DNA from: Styela clava
Taxonomy: Eukaryota > Chordata > Ascidiacea > Stolidobranchia > Styelidae
Assembly: GCF_964204865.1 (NCBI RefSeq)
Contig: NC_135252.1
Location: 13,661,383-13,725,382 of the forward strand
DNA: 64,000 nucleotides
Direction of reading: 5' to 3'
Shown here: positions 51,101 through 62,094 of the stretch, piece after piece
Numbering within the stretch: position 1 is the first letter of the stretch
Layout: every line of letters begins with the position of its first letter
Made by a program: the position numbers and the translations under genes
Notes under the pieces: generated by a model
Database searches by the model: none
Told to the model about the DNA's origin: nothing
What the model saw: only the letters and a program-made list of their open reading frames with translations

Positions 51101-54100
51101 GTTTCCAAGAGTTGCTTTTGCAAGATCTCGCAAAGCACTTCGCTTCGATTTCGGGCGTTTCATGAGCAGTATCTAAATATTGGAAAGACAACTCTGTCAA
51201 ATGGTTGAAATATTGACGTGATTTACAAATATATGAACTAAAAAGTCAAATGAGTACGCAATATTAACAAAATTCTACCAATATTAAATTTATTAGTTTA
51301 AAAGGAAAGCGATTTTCACCACAATAGCAATTAACCATTCCAAAGACAATTCAGCAAGGTATCCATAGGTACACACCGCAATCCACAAATAATGGCAAAA
51401 TTTTGGCGAAATACCATTTACAGTTATCCTGATTTTTAGGTAGGAAATTCTGTTTAGTTTAACTACTACAACACTGTTTCGTAACCAACCTTTGGCAGGA
51501 TTTCTAAAAACAATGTCTTCATCCATGCTGGCATCTCATGGGTATTTGGAGATCGATGATGAACGTTCAAAACAAATACAGTGACAACGATCGATAAAGT
51601 CACAAATATCATCGTGAATAACAAGTATTCTCCGATTAATGGAATTACCAATGACGTAGATGGAATGATTTCAGTAATGACCAGAAGGAAAACCTAAAAT
51701 TAAAAGAGTCAAATTTTCAAAAAGTAAAGTTAAAGCAGAAATATGGATGGACAGGTTGGCGTATTCTTTTGTTATTGAATGTCAAGTATAATAGCAATTC
51801 TACTTTTCATAATTTAGATTTTCATTTATATCATAATGAAATGCTGTTGTTGATATGATGAAGAATCCACCCATCAACACGCTGACGGCAGAATTGTCGG
51901 GTCGGGCTTCGGAAATCTTGGCCAGCCCGGTTCAAATTTGCAGCGAACGACTGTAAATGATTCTAAGTCGTCAAACACGCTGCCCGATTAAACAACAGTG
52001 GTCTTATGTTGTATTTTGTTACTTCGTGGGTTGATATGAAAAATAAGTTTTCGTCTTTGTCATTGAAACTTCGCGTTTGAATGAGTTCATAAGTTCATCA
52101 TCACGTTAGGTTAACAATTGTTCTCAGCTGAAGTAAAATTCTACTTACGGTGAGTGAAAGTAATACAGAAATACATAATGTAATTTTTTCTCCACAGTCT
52201 GATGGTAAGTAGAATACAAGTACACTGAGGAAAGAGATGAGAAGGCACGGAATTATCAAGTTGATCATGTAAAACAGTGGCAATCTCCGAATATAAAACG
52301 AATAGGTGATGTCAGGATAAATCTCTGGACAACAGTTATATTTTCTTTCGTGTCTATAGGTTGAGAAGAAGTTGATCATATGTGAGAACATGAAAAATGG
52401 AATAAACTCATACAAATATGGCATTGTAATATGGTATTGAAAAAACAAGCTCAAAATAGACGCCAGTCAAATGCCAATATGAGTAATTTCGTCAATAAAG
52501 GTAAAAGGTACGTCCTCAGTTTCAAAGACGCAGCAGCCTTTCGATGGATTTGTATAGTTTATAATCGCCAGGGTAAACAGACAATGCTCGATCAGATCCT
52601 ACTGTATTAATATTTCTCCTCTCTCGGTTTTCAAATTCTTGGGTTATACACACATGTGTGGGATTTATTTACATAGTTATTGTTGCAAAAAGTTGAAAAA
52701 AAACATATGTCCTTACCCACCTCCAAACATAACTTACGATTCTAGATGAGTAATTTAAATATCTATTCACCATCGCATAATAAGAACTTACCTGTAACCA
52801 GATGCATCCAACACCTCCCATTCTCCACTTTCCCAATATTCTTTTCTGTTAACTTTATTACTATACATAAGCAAATCTAATCTTGCCTTGTCATATGTCC
52901 AAGAGCCAAACTTCATTGTACAATTCTAGAATAGTTTCATAATATTGTTTTATTTTGAAACATGTTCTCGTGGTTTATTGAATATATAATATTATTTCGG
53001 GAGGTTTCAGGTTCAAATTACACGGGAACTAATATACGCAAGAAGAATGTTGGACTCTTTGCATCATTTGGGCCAAATGTACATGGTTTCAGTAATAATT
53101 TCGAGTATTAAAAAGTATTGTGGAAAGATTGAATCCAATACATCCAGGGACTTTGTATAATAATTCGATTGATCAAACCAAATATGCGCGTGTCATGATT
53201 AGATACGGGTTCATGGATTGCAGAGTTATTGCTTTTCTTTTGATTTTGCTATAAAATCTATCCCTCGAGAATGCCTTTGATTAGTATTGCAGATCAATTG
53301 ATTTTTATCGAGAGCTTCTGTAATTTCATTACCGTTAGTTACCAGGATGTTTCAATGTAAAAAAAAAGGAGTCATATTTGGGTAAAGCTACATCGATTCG
53401 TCCATGCTTATAGTTTTACATGTTCAATATTGGGCGCATAAAATTTAAAAATAGGTAAACACTAATGCTACCACTATGTACGTGGTACTTACTTGTGTAT
53501 CAAAGGGAAAATATGAGACATCAATACTACATGAACTTTTAAAAATAGCTGGAGGAGTCCACGTTATGCTACCTGTATAATGTACCAATGCCTTTGTTGT
53601 CTGCTCTACTTGAAATCTACCAACGGCACTAAAATAAATAACGGTAAGAAATGATACAAGGTAAGAAGAAGGCATTGGTTGGCCTTTGATATTGCAATCG
53701 CGTATTATATAGATTTGTATTGTTTCAATAATAGCATTTTACAATTTGAAGGTAGGCCATTCTAATCTTTTTCGTCAATGTTCTATTATTGGACACAAAA
53801 TGAAACTATGGACCGTTTTATCAAATTGTAGTTGTTTTTAGGGTTCTTGTGTGGTCGGGGTTTCTTCGCAGCTAGAAGGCTATGATATATATTTCAACCA
53901 AAATTTTCACCAGTAATGTGTAGTACCAAATCAATGTACGCCGTTTGAGCGATAAATTATGAGTTGAAAATTGGATGATTTCTTCCAACGTCAGACACTG
54001 TGACTGTAGTCATTTGACATTGGCTCCACGAGACCATGCATTGGCCATTGCTATCTTATTATTAAACGGGCCGTATTTTGATTAACAGAGGAAAAGCACA

Positions 54101-55413
54101 AAGAATCCTATTTTATATCTTAGAACTTAACCCTTTTGTAACACAACAAGTTGTTCGGGGTGGATTAGTTCGCGGTGTCTTGGGATTTCCATGCAATCAT
54201 AATTTGATTGACAGTTTCATTCTGCTATTGGATCGATGAGTTTTGTCTCAGACCGCGATTACTATCAATTAGAAATCTTACACGAATTCTAATTAAATTT
54301 TAATTGACTTAGTATTGATCTTAATCCAAAGCTTCAAAACGTTTTGCATCTTTGTCACTGCTGACGAACCATTCAATAAAGAGCAAAAGATTTTACTTAC
54401 GTGTTGTATAAAACAATATCAGGTCTCCATATATTTTCCGATGGAATTCTAAGATATCTGACATCACCATATAAACTTGGATCCCACTGCATTTTATAAT
54501 CGAACCATTCTTGTTTTAACCATAGATTTGTCATCATAATCTGATTGATTTCATCCTGCAGAATAGGCTATTCATTTTCAAATTGGTCATTTATGTGCAG
54601 GGCAGCAATCTGACGTGATCACATAAATAGCGATAGGTTTATTATCCTTTAATTCTTTTCATAACATTTTTTTTATGTAGTTTTGAATGGTTAATGTTTT
54701 CGCATGTTGTTGCTGTATTATTTAGCTGTATTTTTTGTAAAATTGAATAAATCTAAATAAATACCAAGTTGAATGGCTGCTCGACTTTTTGTGTGTGATC
54801 ATAACATATCAATCCCCTTATTGCCGATTTCGCATATTAGAGGAATGGATGTGTACATTTCGACGATTATATCATCGCCAGCCGGTCTACATTATACAAA
54901 ACGAAATAGTTTTCTAACAAATCAAAATTAACTTTAACGTTTTTGCAAGGATATAAATAAAGTTTTTTTATTTTACAATTGACGACGACTATTCCAGTAT
55001 GCATGTTACATGTTAATATATAAACCCTTGAAGTTCCGATACATCACGAATATAATGAATGTATAAAATTAAATTTCTTACGACTTTTACAAGTTGTGAC
55101 ATGAACAATTCCAATGCCACGACGACACTATCATTAGCATTTTCCACTGGTCGTATCCATGGATTGTAGTCGGAAAACAACACTCGATATAACTTTTCCT
55201 CGTCTCGAGTTCCAAAACAACCTGTAAGATAACTTAATTTGAAATACATACAGCAGTGAATTGAGCTTTTCTACAAATGAAGAGAATATTTTTCAATGCT
55301 AATTTAGACTTGTTTGTTCTCAGCATCAAGCCGATCATAAATTAAGTATACTCGTATGATATTATACCTGTGATAAGAGTCAGGAAGAAAAAGATGTATT
55401 TTGAAATTCTCAT
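48125..55413 (-). CDS. Nicotinic acetylcholine receptor alpha subunit
   Basis: Ten exons on the minus strand: 55413-55368, 55221-55082, 54555-54401, 53628-53493, 52925-52792, 52353-52149, 51693-51490, 51172-51077, 49424-49263, 48307-48125, product 486 residues. Acetylcholine-gated cation channels are pentamers in the plasma membrane. Visible: signal peptide ([16 protein letters not shown]), the Cys-loop (Cys147 to Cys161), the vicinal Cys211-Cys212 pair that defines alpha subunits, M1 from about 228, GEK before M2 (258-260) as in cation channels, M2 ending VITEIIP, M3 with [10 protein letters not shown], the MKRP start of the cytoplasmic loop, the [17 protein letters not shown] helix and M4 near the C terminus. 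The loop is short. It resembles the neuronal heteromer-forming alphas more than alpha7, but orthology is not resolved. Confidence 0.93.
48443..49187. mobile_element. Tigger/pogo-like non-autonomous element in receptor intron 9
   Basis: The ends pair as GGAGTCCTCGGGTTACGAC on the left and, inverted, AGGAGTCCTTGACTTACGAC on the right. TA flanks both sides (48441-48442 and 49188-49189). I recall such ends from pogo/Tigger elements, but the family call is from memory. It contains a 34-bp tandem repeat and several ACAGTA runs, and no transposase. It fills most of the intron. Confidence 0.5.
48481..48568. repeat. 34-bp tandem repeat, 2.6 copies
   Basis: The unit starts GTTTCGAGGTTAC and ends CCATAACGCT. 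Copies begin at 48481, 48515 and 48549, the third incomplete. It lies near the left end of the element at 48443-49187. Confidence 0.9.
49885..50580. repeat. Direct repeats that flank the minisatellite
   Basis: Segment 49885-49960 (AGGGCTGGATAAACCAT, then GCACCAAGAGAAAGG, then CACCACAGAAATTT) recurs at 50514-50580 (AGGGCTGAATTAACCAT, GCACCAAGAAAAGG, CACCACAGAAATTT) in the same orientation. The ends of this kind (AGGGCTGGATT-like) are common in invertebrate DNA transposons. This may be one element with the array inside, or two tandem copies. Confidence 0.55.
50040..50416. repeat. Minisatellite of about 57 bp, about 7 copies, in receptor intron 8
   Basis: The unit reads GCGTCAGTCGTTAAACGTTT, then ATAGCATTTCGCCGT, then ACTTCAATACTGTTAAAAA, repeated about seven times with 10-20% drift between copies and occasional loss of one or two bases. 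Divergence suggests an old array. It lies between two related repeats at about 49885-49960 and 50514-50580. Confidence 0.85.
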
Positions 55414-56479
55414 GTTCCCGTGAGTGTCCAATGCTGCTCCGTGAACAAAAATTGACTAGTAAATAATCTAAAAAAAAATATATTTTGGTAAAAATCGTCA
55501 CAAATCTTCAAATCCTATATTGTCATAAAACAGTGTTACTAAAATTGTTCAGTGGAAAGAAATGTAATCTTCCCTTGTTCTATTTGTGGCGAGTATTCCT
55601 GTCTTTTGGACACCTTTCACACCTTCCTACAGCAACAACTGTAAAAAATTATGCAGTATCCTATTATACTCTAAACTTCACCATTCCACATACAATATAC
55701 CCTTTTAGTTGTAACGAAAAGATAACTTAAAACTCAAACGAACTTCTTTTACATTCGCTTATTTCTAAACATATTTTACGCTAACGTTGGTAGTTTCATA
55801 AATCTCGTCCAAAGTTTTCTGCATCATTCCACCATAGTCAATCGGTTTTCAACTTCCCAACTATCGGGTAAATCCGACGTTTCCAATCGATTCAAATTTG
55901 TGTTCTTTCATTCATTGTGTCGGATTTGATTAATCCATGCTTGAGAGAACAACGATGAGGCTGGGAAAGTTAAAAACAATATTGATTGGTCAAACTGTTT
56001 CTAAAAATAGCACCATTTTTATGACATAGATTTAACGAAAAGTATGATTAAAATCGTGTGCAAGAACTCTTCTGTAAAAAACGGGGTTCCAAGCAATTAT
56101 AAAAGTACAACGCAGCTGGGTAATTTAGGTCTTAATCGGAGAATAGTTTGTGAGAAGATTTATCAGAAATTGTAATTGCGTTTCTAAGCTAAAATTCAAG
56201 AAGCGATCGTATACAAAAAATCATTTTACTTCTATCGCCGCAGTGATGAATTCTACTCCACATATTGATCTGCGATATAACGAAGAGCAAGAAAAGTGTT
56301 TGATAACTGTTTAATCGATAATTTAATTACATAACTATAGTTCTATTCACTCAAGTAGATTGGGAAAATGTTTTCTTGCGTTATTCGCATACTGATCCAC
56401 CTGCGCAAAGGCATAGAGCAAGGAAAGGTAGTTAGTTTCACGTAACTCCCGATACACTGTTAGTTATAACTGTTAGTTA
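55414..56479. other. Upstream region of the receptor gene
   Basis: About 1 kb of AT-rich sequence with no recognised gene. It should contain the promoter of the receptor gene on the minus strand. No core promoter motif could be chosen with confidence. Confidence 0.5.
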
Positions 56480-56567
56480 TAGGCCGCGAGACGAGTCCGT
56501 TTATCTTTCAGTTTCGTAGCGCACAAAAGGGAACTACTTGGAAATAATTTTAAAATGTTCCTTAGAC

Positions 56568-57660
56568 CAGAGGTTCACAACCTTTCTACTCCGGCGGAGC
56601 GATAAAATTAATCGCGGACCGGTAGAAAATTGAAATGACCGGAACATAAATAAATAACATATATTTGCGTAATATAATGCAATGTCGGGCATTCAATATG
56701 CTTCTAGACAGAAAGGCACACTTAAAAACATTTCACACGAAGAAAAACTATCAAATAATGTGCCGGCTAAAATTGAAATGGGTGAAACATAAAATAATGT
56801 ATACCATATATTTGCGTAATGAAATGCAGTGCTGCACACCCATTATGCATAAGAAAGGCACGCTTAAAACATCTCGCATAAAAAAACATGTACCGATAAA
56901 ATTAATCGCGGACCGGTAGAAAATTGAAATGACCGGAACATAAATAAATAACATATATTTGCGTAATATAATGCAATGTCGGGCATTCAATATGCTTCTA
57001 GACAAAAAGGCACACTTAAAACATTTCACACGGAGAAAAACTATCAAATAATGTGCCGGCTAAAATTGAAATGGGTGAAACATAAAATAATATATACCAT
57101 ATATTTGCGTAATGAAATGCAGTGCTGCACACCCATTATGCATAAGAAAGGCACGCATAAAACATCTCACATAAAAAAACATGTACATGCCAAATCATGT
57201 ACAAACACAATTAATTCTAGTGAGAATTTTGCTGCTGTTTCGTTTCCAATGTCGGATTGCAAACGAGGCCTCAAAGCAGTTTCTGCAACACGTCTCTCTG
57301 CAGCGTCATGCAGCCGATTTCTTTGCTTCGTTTTAACTAAAGCTATTGATGAAAATCAGGAAAAGCACGTAGAACAGAAAAAGGACGCGTGCCGATCTTT
57401 AGGTTTCTGAATCTTGCGAGATTTGATGAAGCGCATTCGCGATGAATCGGAGCCGAAAAAGCGAAAAGTGTAATTACTCGGCACAAAGATGTCGTGAAAG
57501 ACGTCGCAATATGACGACGGAAGAGAAATTACGTGATAAACCAACGCAACCTCGTCTTCGGTAAAGCGACTGAAAAAAAATGACTGAGACGGCAAAAAAA
57601 CAATAAAATTTCTCGCGGACCGGCGAAAAAGCATTGCGGACCTGCGGTTGGGAACCACTG
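56568..57660. mobile_element. hAT (Charlie-like) non-autonomous element, nested
   Basis: It begins CAGAGGTTCACAACC and ends GGTTGGGAACCACTG, imperfect inverted repeats of the hAT-Charlie kind. It is flanked by a perfect 8-bp direct repeat CCTTAGAC (56560-56567 and 57661-57668). Subterminal GCGGACCGG motifs occur near both ends. It has an internal 294-bp direct duplication (from 56601 and from 56895) and no transposase. The perfect target duplication suggests a younger insertion than the element around it. Confidence 0.9.
56601..57179. repeat. 294-bp tandem duplication inside the hAT element
   Basis: GATAAAATTAATCGCGGACC begins one copy at 56601 and the next at 56895. The copies stay nearly identical up to AAAAAACATGTAC at about 56889 and 57179. 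Only a few substitutions separate them. Confidence 0.9.
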
Positions 57661-57938
57661 CCTTAGACTAATAATAACTAAAAAAGACGATGGGAAGGCT
57701 ACCCAACTCAACGCAAGATCGAGCAGTAATAGCTGAAATTCATCCGCCCGCTAACAGCTGATCAAATTTTAATTGTTAGGTCGTGCAATCACGAGAGTCT
57801 TGCTACGCAACTGGGAACAAGGTATTATTTGATACTAAATTTCTAAGAAACATTTTAGAGTTATTTCCAGGTAGTTCCCTTATGTGCGCCACGAAACTCA
57901 TTTTCTAGGCGTTTTTCAGGGCCTCGTCTCACGGCCTA

Positions 57939-59595
57939 TTACGCTAAATTTATTCATCGCCAAAATTGTGTATTTTCTTTTGTCGTGTATTGGATGTGGA
58001 AGAATCAATAGTAACATCGTTTACTCATTCAAGTCCGATGATAAGTTCTGAGTTGGATAATTCGTACAATACTCATCGTCGATATCAGTAGTTTTAAAAC
58101 TCTAAAATTCCACTGCCATATCGTTTCCGCGGAAAACAATGTTTACAATGTCTAGGTGGGGATAGAGAAATCGGAGAAATGTTCGTAACGCTCCACTTGG
58201 TGAATATTTTGCAGGGTTATTCTCGATTTAATTTCCTTGGTCGTTTTTGTTTTGATCTCTACTTTATTGAGTTTGCCCAATGACATTAAACAACATGATA
58301 GGCAACTCTGACGTCACTCCATAAGACTACATGCGAAAGATTGTATTTCGTGATACGCTCCAATGCACATATTTCTCGTCGCCTTTTGCGACGGTTTTCC
58401 GCTTGCTTTTGCTACTCGGCGTCTTCTTTACGTGTAGTACCTGCCTTTTTGCGCCTGTAACGAAAGAAAATAATCTCTATATCTGAGAAGTTTTGCTCAT
58501 TTGGAAAGCTGGAATGGCAGACAAGCTGTAAAGAGTAATTCTGAACATCATAGACGTTTTTTTTATCAGAGAATATTACAAACGCGATAGCGTAAAGATT
58601 TGTGTGAAACATTTTGCAGATAATGACACAGTTCAAAGTTAGTAATTTTAATGTTTGCGCTTAAACATTGAAATTTCATTTAAAGAGGGTGTCATACAAA
58701 ACAGCAAAACTGTTTTTACTTCTCTTAAAGGTGCTGTGATACAATTCCATAACACAAAGTTTGAAACAATCGAACTTGCTTTAGTGGTGAATTTATTAGA
58801 CATATTACATATTCAGTTAATCGTAGGTAACATTGCTGGTACATAATGCCTCGTAGATAGGTTTGTGTCTAAATTTCTAAATTTAGCTCATAGCCCGCTA
58901 ATTAATATTATCTTCTATGCAGGAAATTGCAGGGCTGATTCAACTTGCAGCCTTACCGATCACCTGACGATGCTCATTTAGTTTGTCTCAAGTCTTCTTG
59001 AAAGACTTGTGTGAATGGAAACTACCTATATGTTTTGCCTTCCTCCGACTTTAGAAGACAAATTTATTTTGAAGGATTTGGCATATAATTCTCATTGATT
59101 GTTGGCTGTTTATAATTCCTATTAAATGTGAATTCTGATTATAACAAAGAGTTAAACATTTTTTTACGTAATCTACGGGCACTTTTTTCTTGTCAATACT
59201 CCAAGCTGAGGTAAAAAGCAAGACAATACATTTATGTCATCTGGAAGCAAAATATACACACTAATTAAAAGTTTGACACATTGAGATAATACATCATGAC
59301 AGAAAATACAAAGATACAGTATGTATGACCATCACATGGTAATTAAAATTAAAAAAAAAATTAATAGAGGCTGTGAAGTATGAAAAGTTCAAGACAAAGA
59401 AAAGAACAAAAGTTCATAGCTCATGAACTCTTAATTCTGCCTCCATTGCTTTGTGAAGGCCAATATATTCCGAATGGCTGAATTGGTTTATCTTGTGATA
59501 GCAACGGTTTTGTATTTAATATAGCGAGATTTTTTTTCAATTTAATTGAAGTGATATTATTTCCCAAAGCAATGCTTGAATCGTCTAGAATATAT
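57939..59595. other. Intergenic DNA, one possible THAP-like scrap
   Basis: No intact gene. At 58588-58633 on the plus strand a short frame reads ICVKHFADNDTVQS and then stops, which recalls the ICxxHF part of THAP domains. The rest of such a domain is not visible, so this is weak. Confidence 0.35.
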
Positions 59596-60774
59596 CAGTG
59601 GTGTCAAACTCATGGGTTTCGAGAGCCGCATTGCATGTTGGAAATTGTGAAAAGGGCCGCAAACAGTTTTTGATAATTTAATACTTGAAAGATATTTTTC
59701 AGATAGTTTTAGTTTGTGACATATATTGTGATGCAACTAATCAGTTGGATTAAGTTTTATCATATTCTTTATTTTCTTTAATTTCAAATGCAATTACATA
59801 TTAATATTTGCATTCCACTATTATTGCAAGTTACTGTATTTATTACAAAAAATCATAAAATTCCATGTACAACCATCAAAATCATTTTTGAACAAGCGTT
59901 GGTTAAGGAAAGAATAATACATACACTAAAAATGACTTAATCTAAATATATGAACCTAAAATTAACAAAAATACTACAGTATAAACTCAATGTTTTTTTT
60001 AATTACATTTGTCCTGACGTTTGGCATCTTCTTTGTGTCACCAGCATACTAAGGCCAGGCTGAAATGATTTTATAGTACCAACTCTAACTAACGAGGTCA
60101 CATGATCATGGGTTAATCTGTATCTTTGCAAGAGTTTAATTAATTCCAGTAATGCAAAAAAGTTACTTTTATCATTTCCTGTATAGATCAGTAAAAAACA
60201 AATGGCAGATTTTTTCGACAAGACATTTCGGGCTACATTGCATGGCATAGGATTGCTTGAATTATTATTGATATTGATTTTTAGTAACTAAGTCGTTGTA
60301 TATTTATATTAATATACAAACACATGGAAATTTTCTGTTCGGAGTTGGTCTTCGAATTTGTCATATTGACTGCTGAGCTTATTGTGTTTTTTCATTGTAC
60401 TGATGGAAATATGACAAATTTAACAATGTGCTTCAGAATTTTGTAAAATGCAGAAATATTGCAACTCCCATTTTCTTCGAAAATGCCACCTTCTTTATGT
60501 ACTTTAATTTAATCACTCAAGTGTTTTATTCAGTATTCTTTTGCTAGCTTGATGTGTATTCTTAATTGAGTCAAAATGTGAACAAAAAAAAATTAACTTT
60601 CTAAAACTACTTTCAGTAAATTGTTTTCTGTGTGAATATTCAATTTCACTTTAAAAGGTTTGAAAAATCTTTTACATTTAAATAAAAAAAAATTCCAAAA
60701 TACTATTACAATTATTGTTAAGCGTTCGAGGGCCGCACTGGGAGTTCTCTGGGGCCGCAAGTTTGACATCCCTG
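59596..60774. mobile_element. hAT-like non-autonomous element, 1.18 kb
   Basis: The left end CAGTGGTGTCAAACT pairs with the right end, inverted, CAGGGATGTCAAACT (two mismatches in 15). GGCCGC motifs lie just inside both ends. GTCTAGAA precedes the left end (59583-59590, five bases away) and GTCTAGAT follows the right end (60775-60782), so the target duplication looks slightly disturbed. No transposase domain is seen inside. Confidence 0.7.
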
Positions 60775-60782
60775 GTCTAGAT

Positions 60783-62094
60783 TGAAATTGTCCAAAATAT
60801 ATAACATTATTTTATCATGAATCATGATTATACCCTTTCCCGAATTTCTTTTAGTAGTACTACCAAAATTTGATGAACCAAATATAACACAGGTGTAGTC
60901 AGTGACCCGTAATCCTCATTTTTCAAAGCTGTTTTAAGTATGTCTGGCATGTTTTGTGCCTTTTTACAAAGAAGACCGATTTTGGAATTTTTAGTTATTT
61001 CCCTCAAGCCCTGCAGGATGTAGGGGCCATACACAACTTTACCGGAGGGTCAAATGTCTTTGCATTCCTCCATAGGTTGTTCTTCTATTTATGGAGTATT
61101 CTAATCATATTTCTTGGAATCAAACTGTCACTGATACGTCGCCAGACTTCTGATATCTCCCCTTCTGCTACAGTTGTCCTGTGAATAAATAATAGGAAAT
61201 TGAGGTTAGACGAATAGTTGAAAGTTTTGTTTTATGTCGGCCTAATTTCTCTCGGCCTCTTGTGCTGCAGGAGTCTCACAATGCTTAGACAGGTCTGTCC
61301 ACAACTTTCACATCTGTAGGAGAGAAGATTTATTAATTTTCGTTAAGAATAAATAAAGCAGTCTATATGATTCAGAATGGAAAAGCTAATAAATCCAATA
61401 TCTTATGTTTTTTGTAAAAAATGTTTTACTGAATTTGGTATATAAACCAACTAATAAAGGGGTTTAGTCAGAAAATTATAAGCATTCGTGGCTCCAAATA
61501 CTTGAGAGATCAGACTATACAATATAGACCGGTATGAGTGAAATTTTAGGTGAACTTGTTAACCCTTTGATTCAATACGCAAATAAAAGTGAATGAGCAA
61601 TAGTATGTTACAGCAATAAGTATATATCCTCACTGATTAAAAAAATCTAAATGGAGGTGCATGAACTATTTGAAACCATAAGGGGTAAGTAAATATGCAA
61701 TTTCGGCAGATGGCCAACTACGTACCGTACTGAATTATAAACTTCGTAGTATTTGACAAAAGCTGGCTTTCCCGCATGTACTTAACAGTGCGATGCCCGG
61801 GTGTGATATACAACAATAGTATTTACCTTACTTTTTTCCGATTTCTTTTTACCTTCAATTTTCCAAATATCATTAAAAACCACAACAACTATCGAAGCAG
61901 GCTCGAACACCATTCGTGCTATGCCTTGAAAGCAACACACATCCGCTCGTTTTCGTCTCGTCAAGTATGTGCATTGGAGCGTGCTATCAAATACGATCTT
62001 CGGCCAAAAATGCCGGAGTTGCGCATCATGTTGTTTAATGTCATTGGTTTGCCCTTTCTGCACTTGTTGATGTTTACTGTTCACTGTCTCCATA
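60783..62094. other. Region upstream of PGAM5
   Basis: No sure gene. A minus-strand frame from 61010 to 60828 is listed separately. The PGAM5 promoter and 5' UTR should lie near the end of this segment. Confidence 0.4.
60828..61010 (-). other. Possible exon or gene remnant, unidentified
   Basis: On the minus strand, after an acceptor-like CATCCTGCAG, a frame of 60 codons (GLREITKNSKIGLLC... to KEIRERV-stop) has a protein-like composition. About 100 bp upstream another frame reads AEGEISEVWRRISDSLIPRN before a TAG at about 61082-61084. The two cannot be joined in one intact frame. I do not recognise the family. It may be a terminal exon of a gene, or a decayed one. Confidence 0.25.

Larger units (their letters stand above)
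56480..57938. mobile_element. Outer terminal-inverted-repeat element, split by a hAT insertion
   Basis: The left end at 56480 reads TAGGCCGCGAGACGAG and the right end at 57938, inverted, reads TAGGCCGTGAGACGAG. The similarity continues inward for nearly 90 bp (GTTTCGTAGCGCACA, then AAGGGAACTAC, then TGGAAATAA on both sides). TTA lies directly outside both ends, as expected for a 3-bp target duplication of the PIF/Harbinger type, though that family call is an inference. Without the inner hAT insertion it would be about 360 bp, a typical MITE. Confidence 0.75.

Noticed and set aside
56751-57410. Two repeated frames of 84-144 codons
   Set aside because: They lie in the duplicated part of the non-autonomous hAT element and code for nothing like a transposase. 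Repetition explains their similarity.
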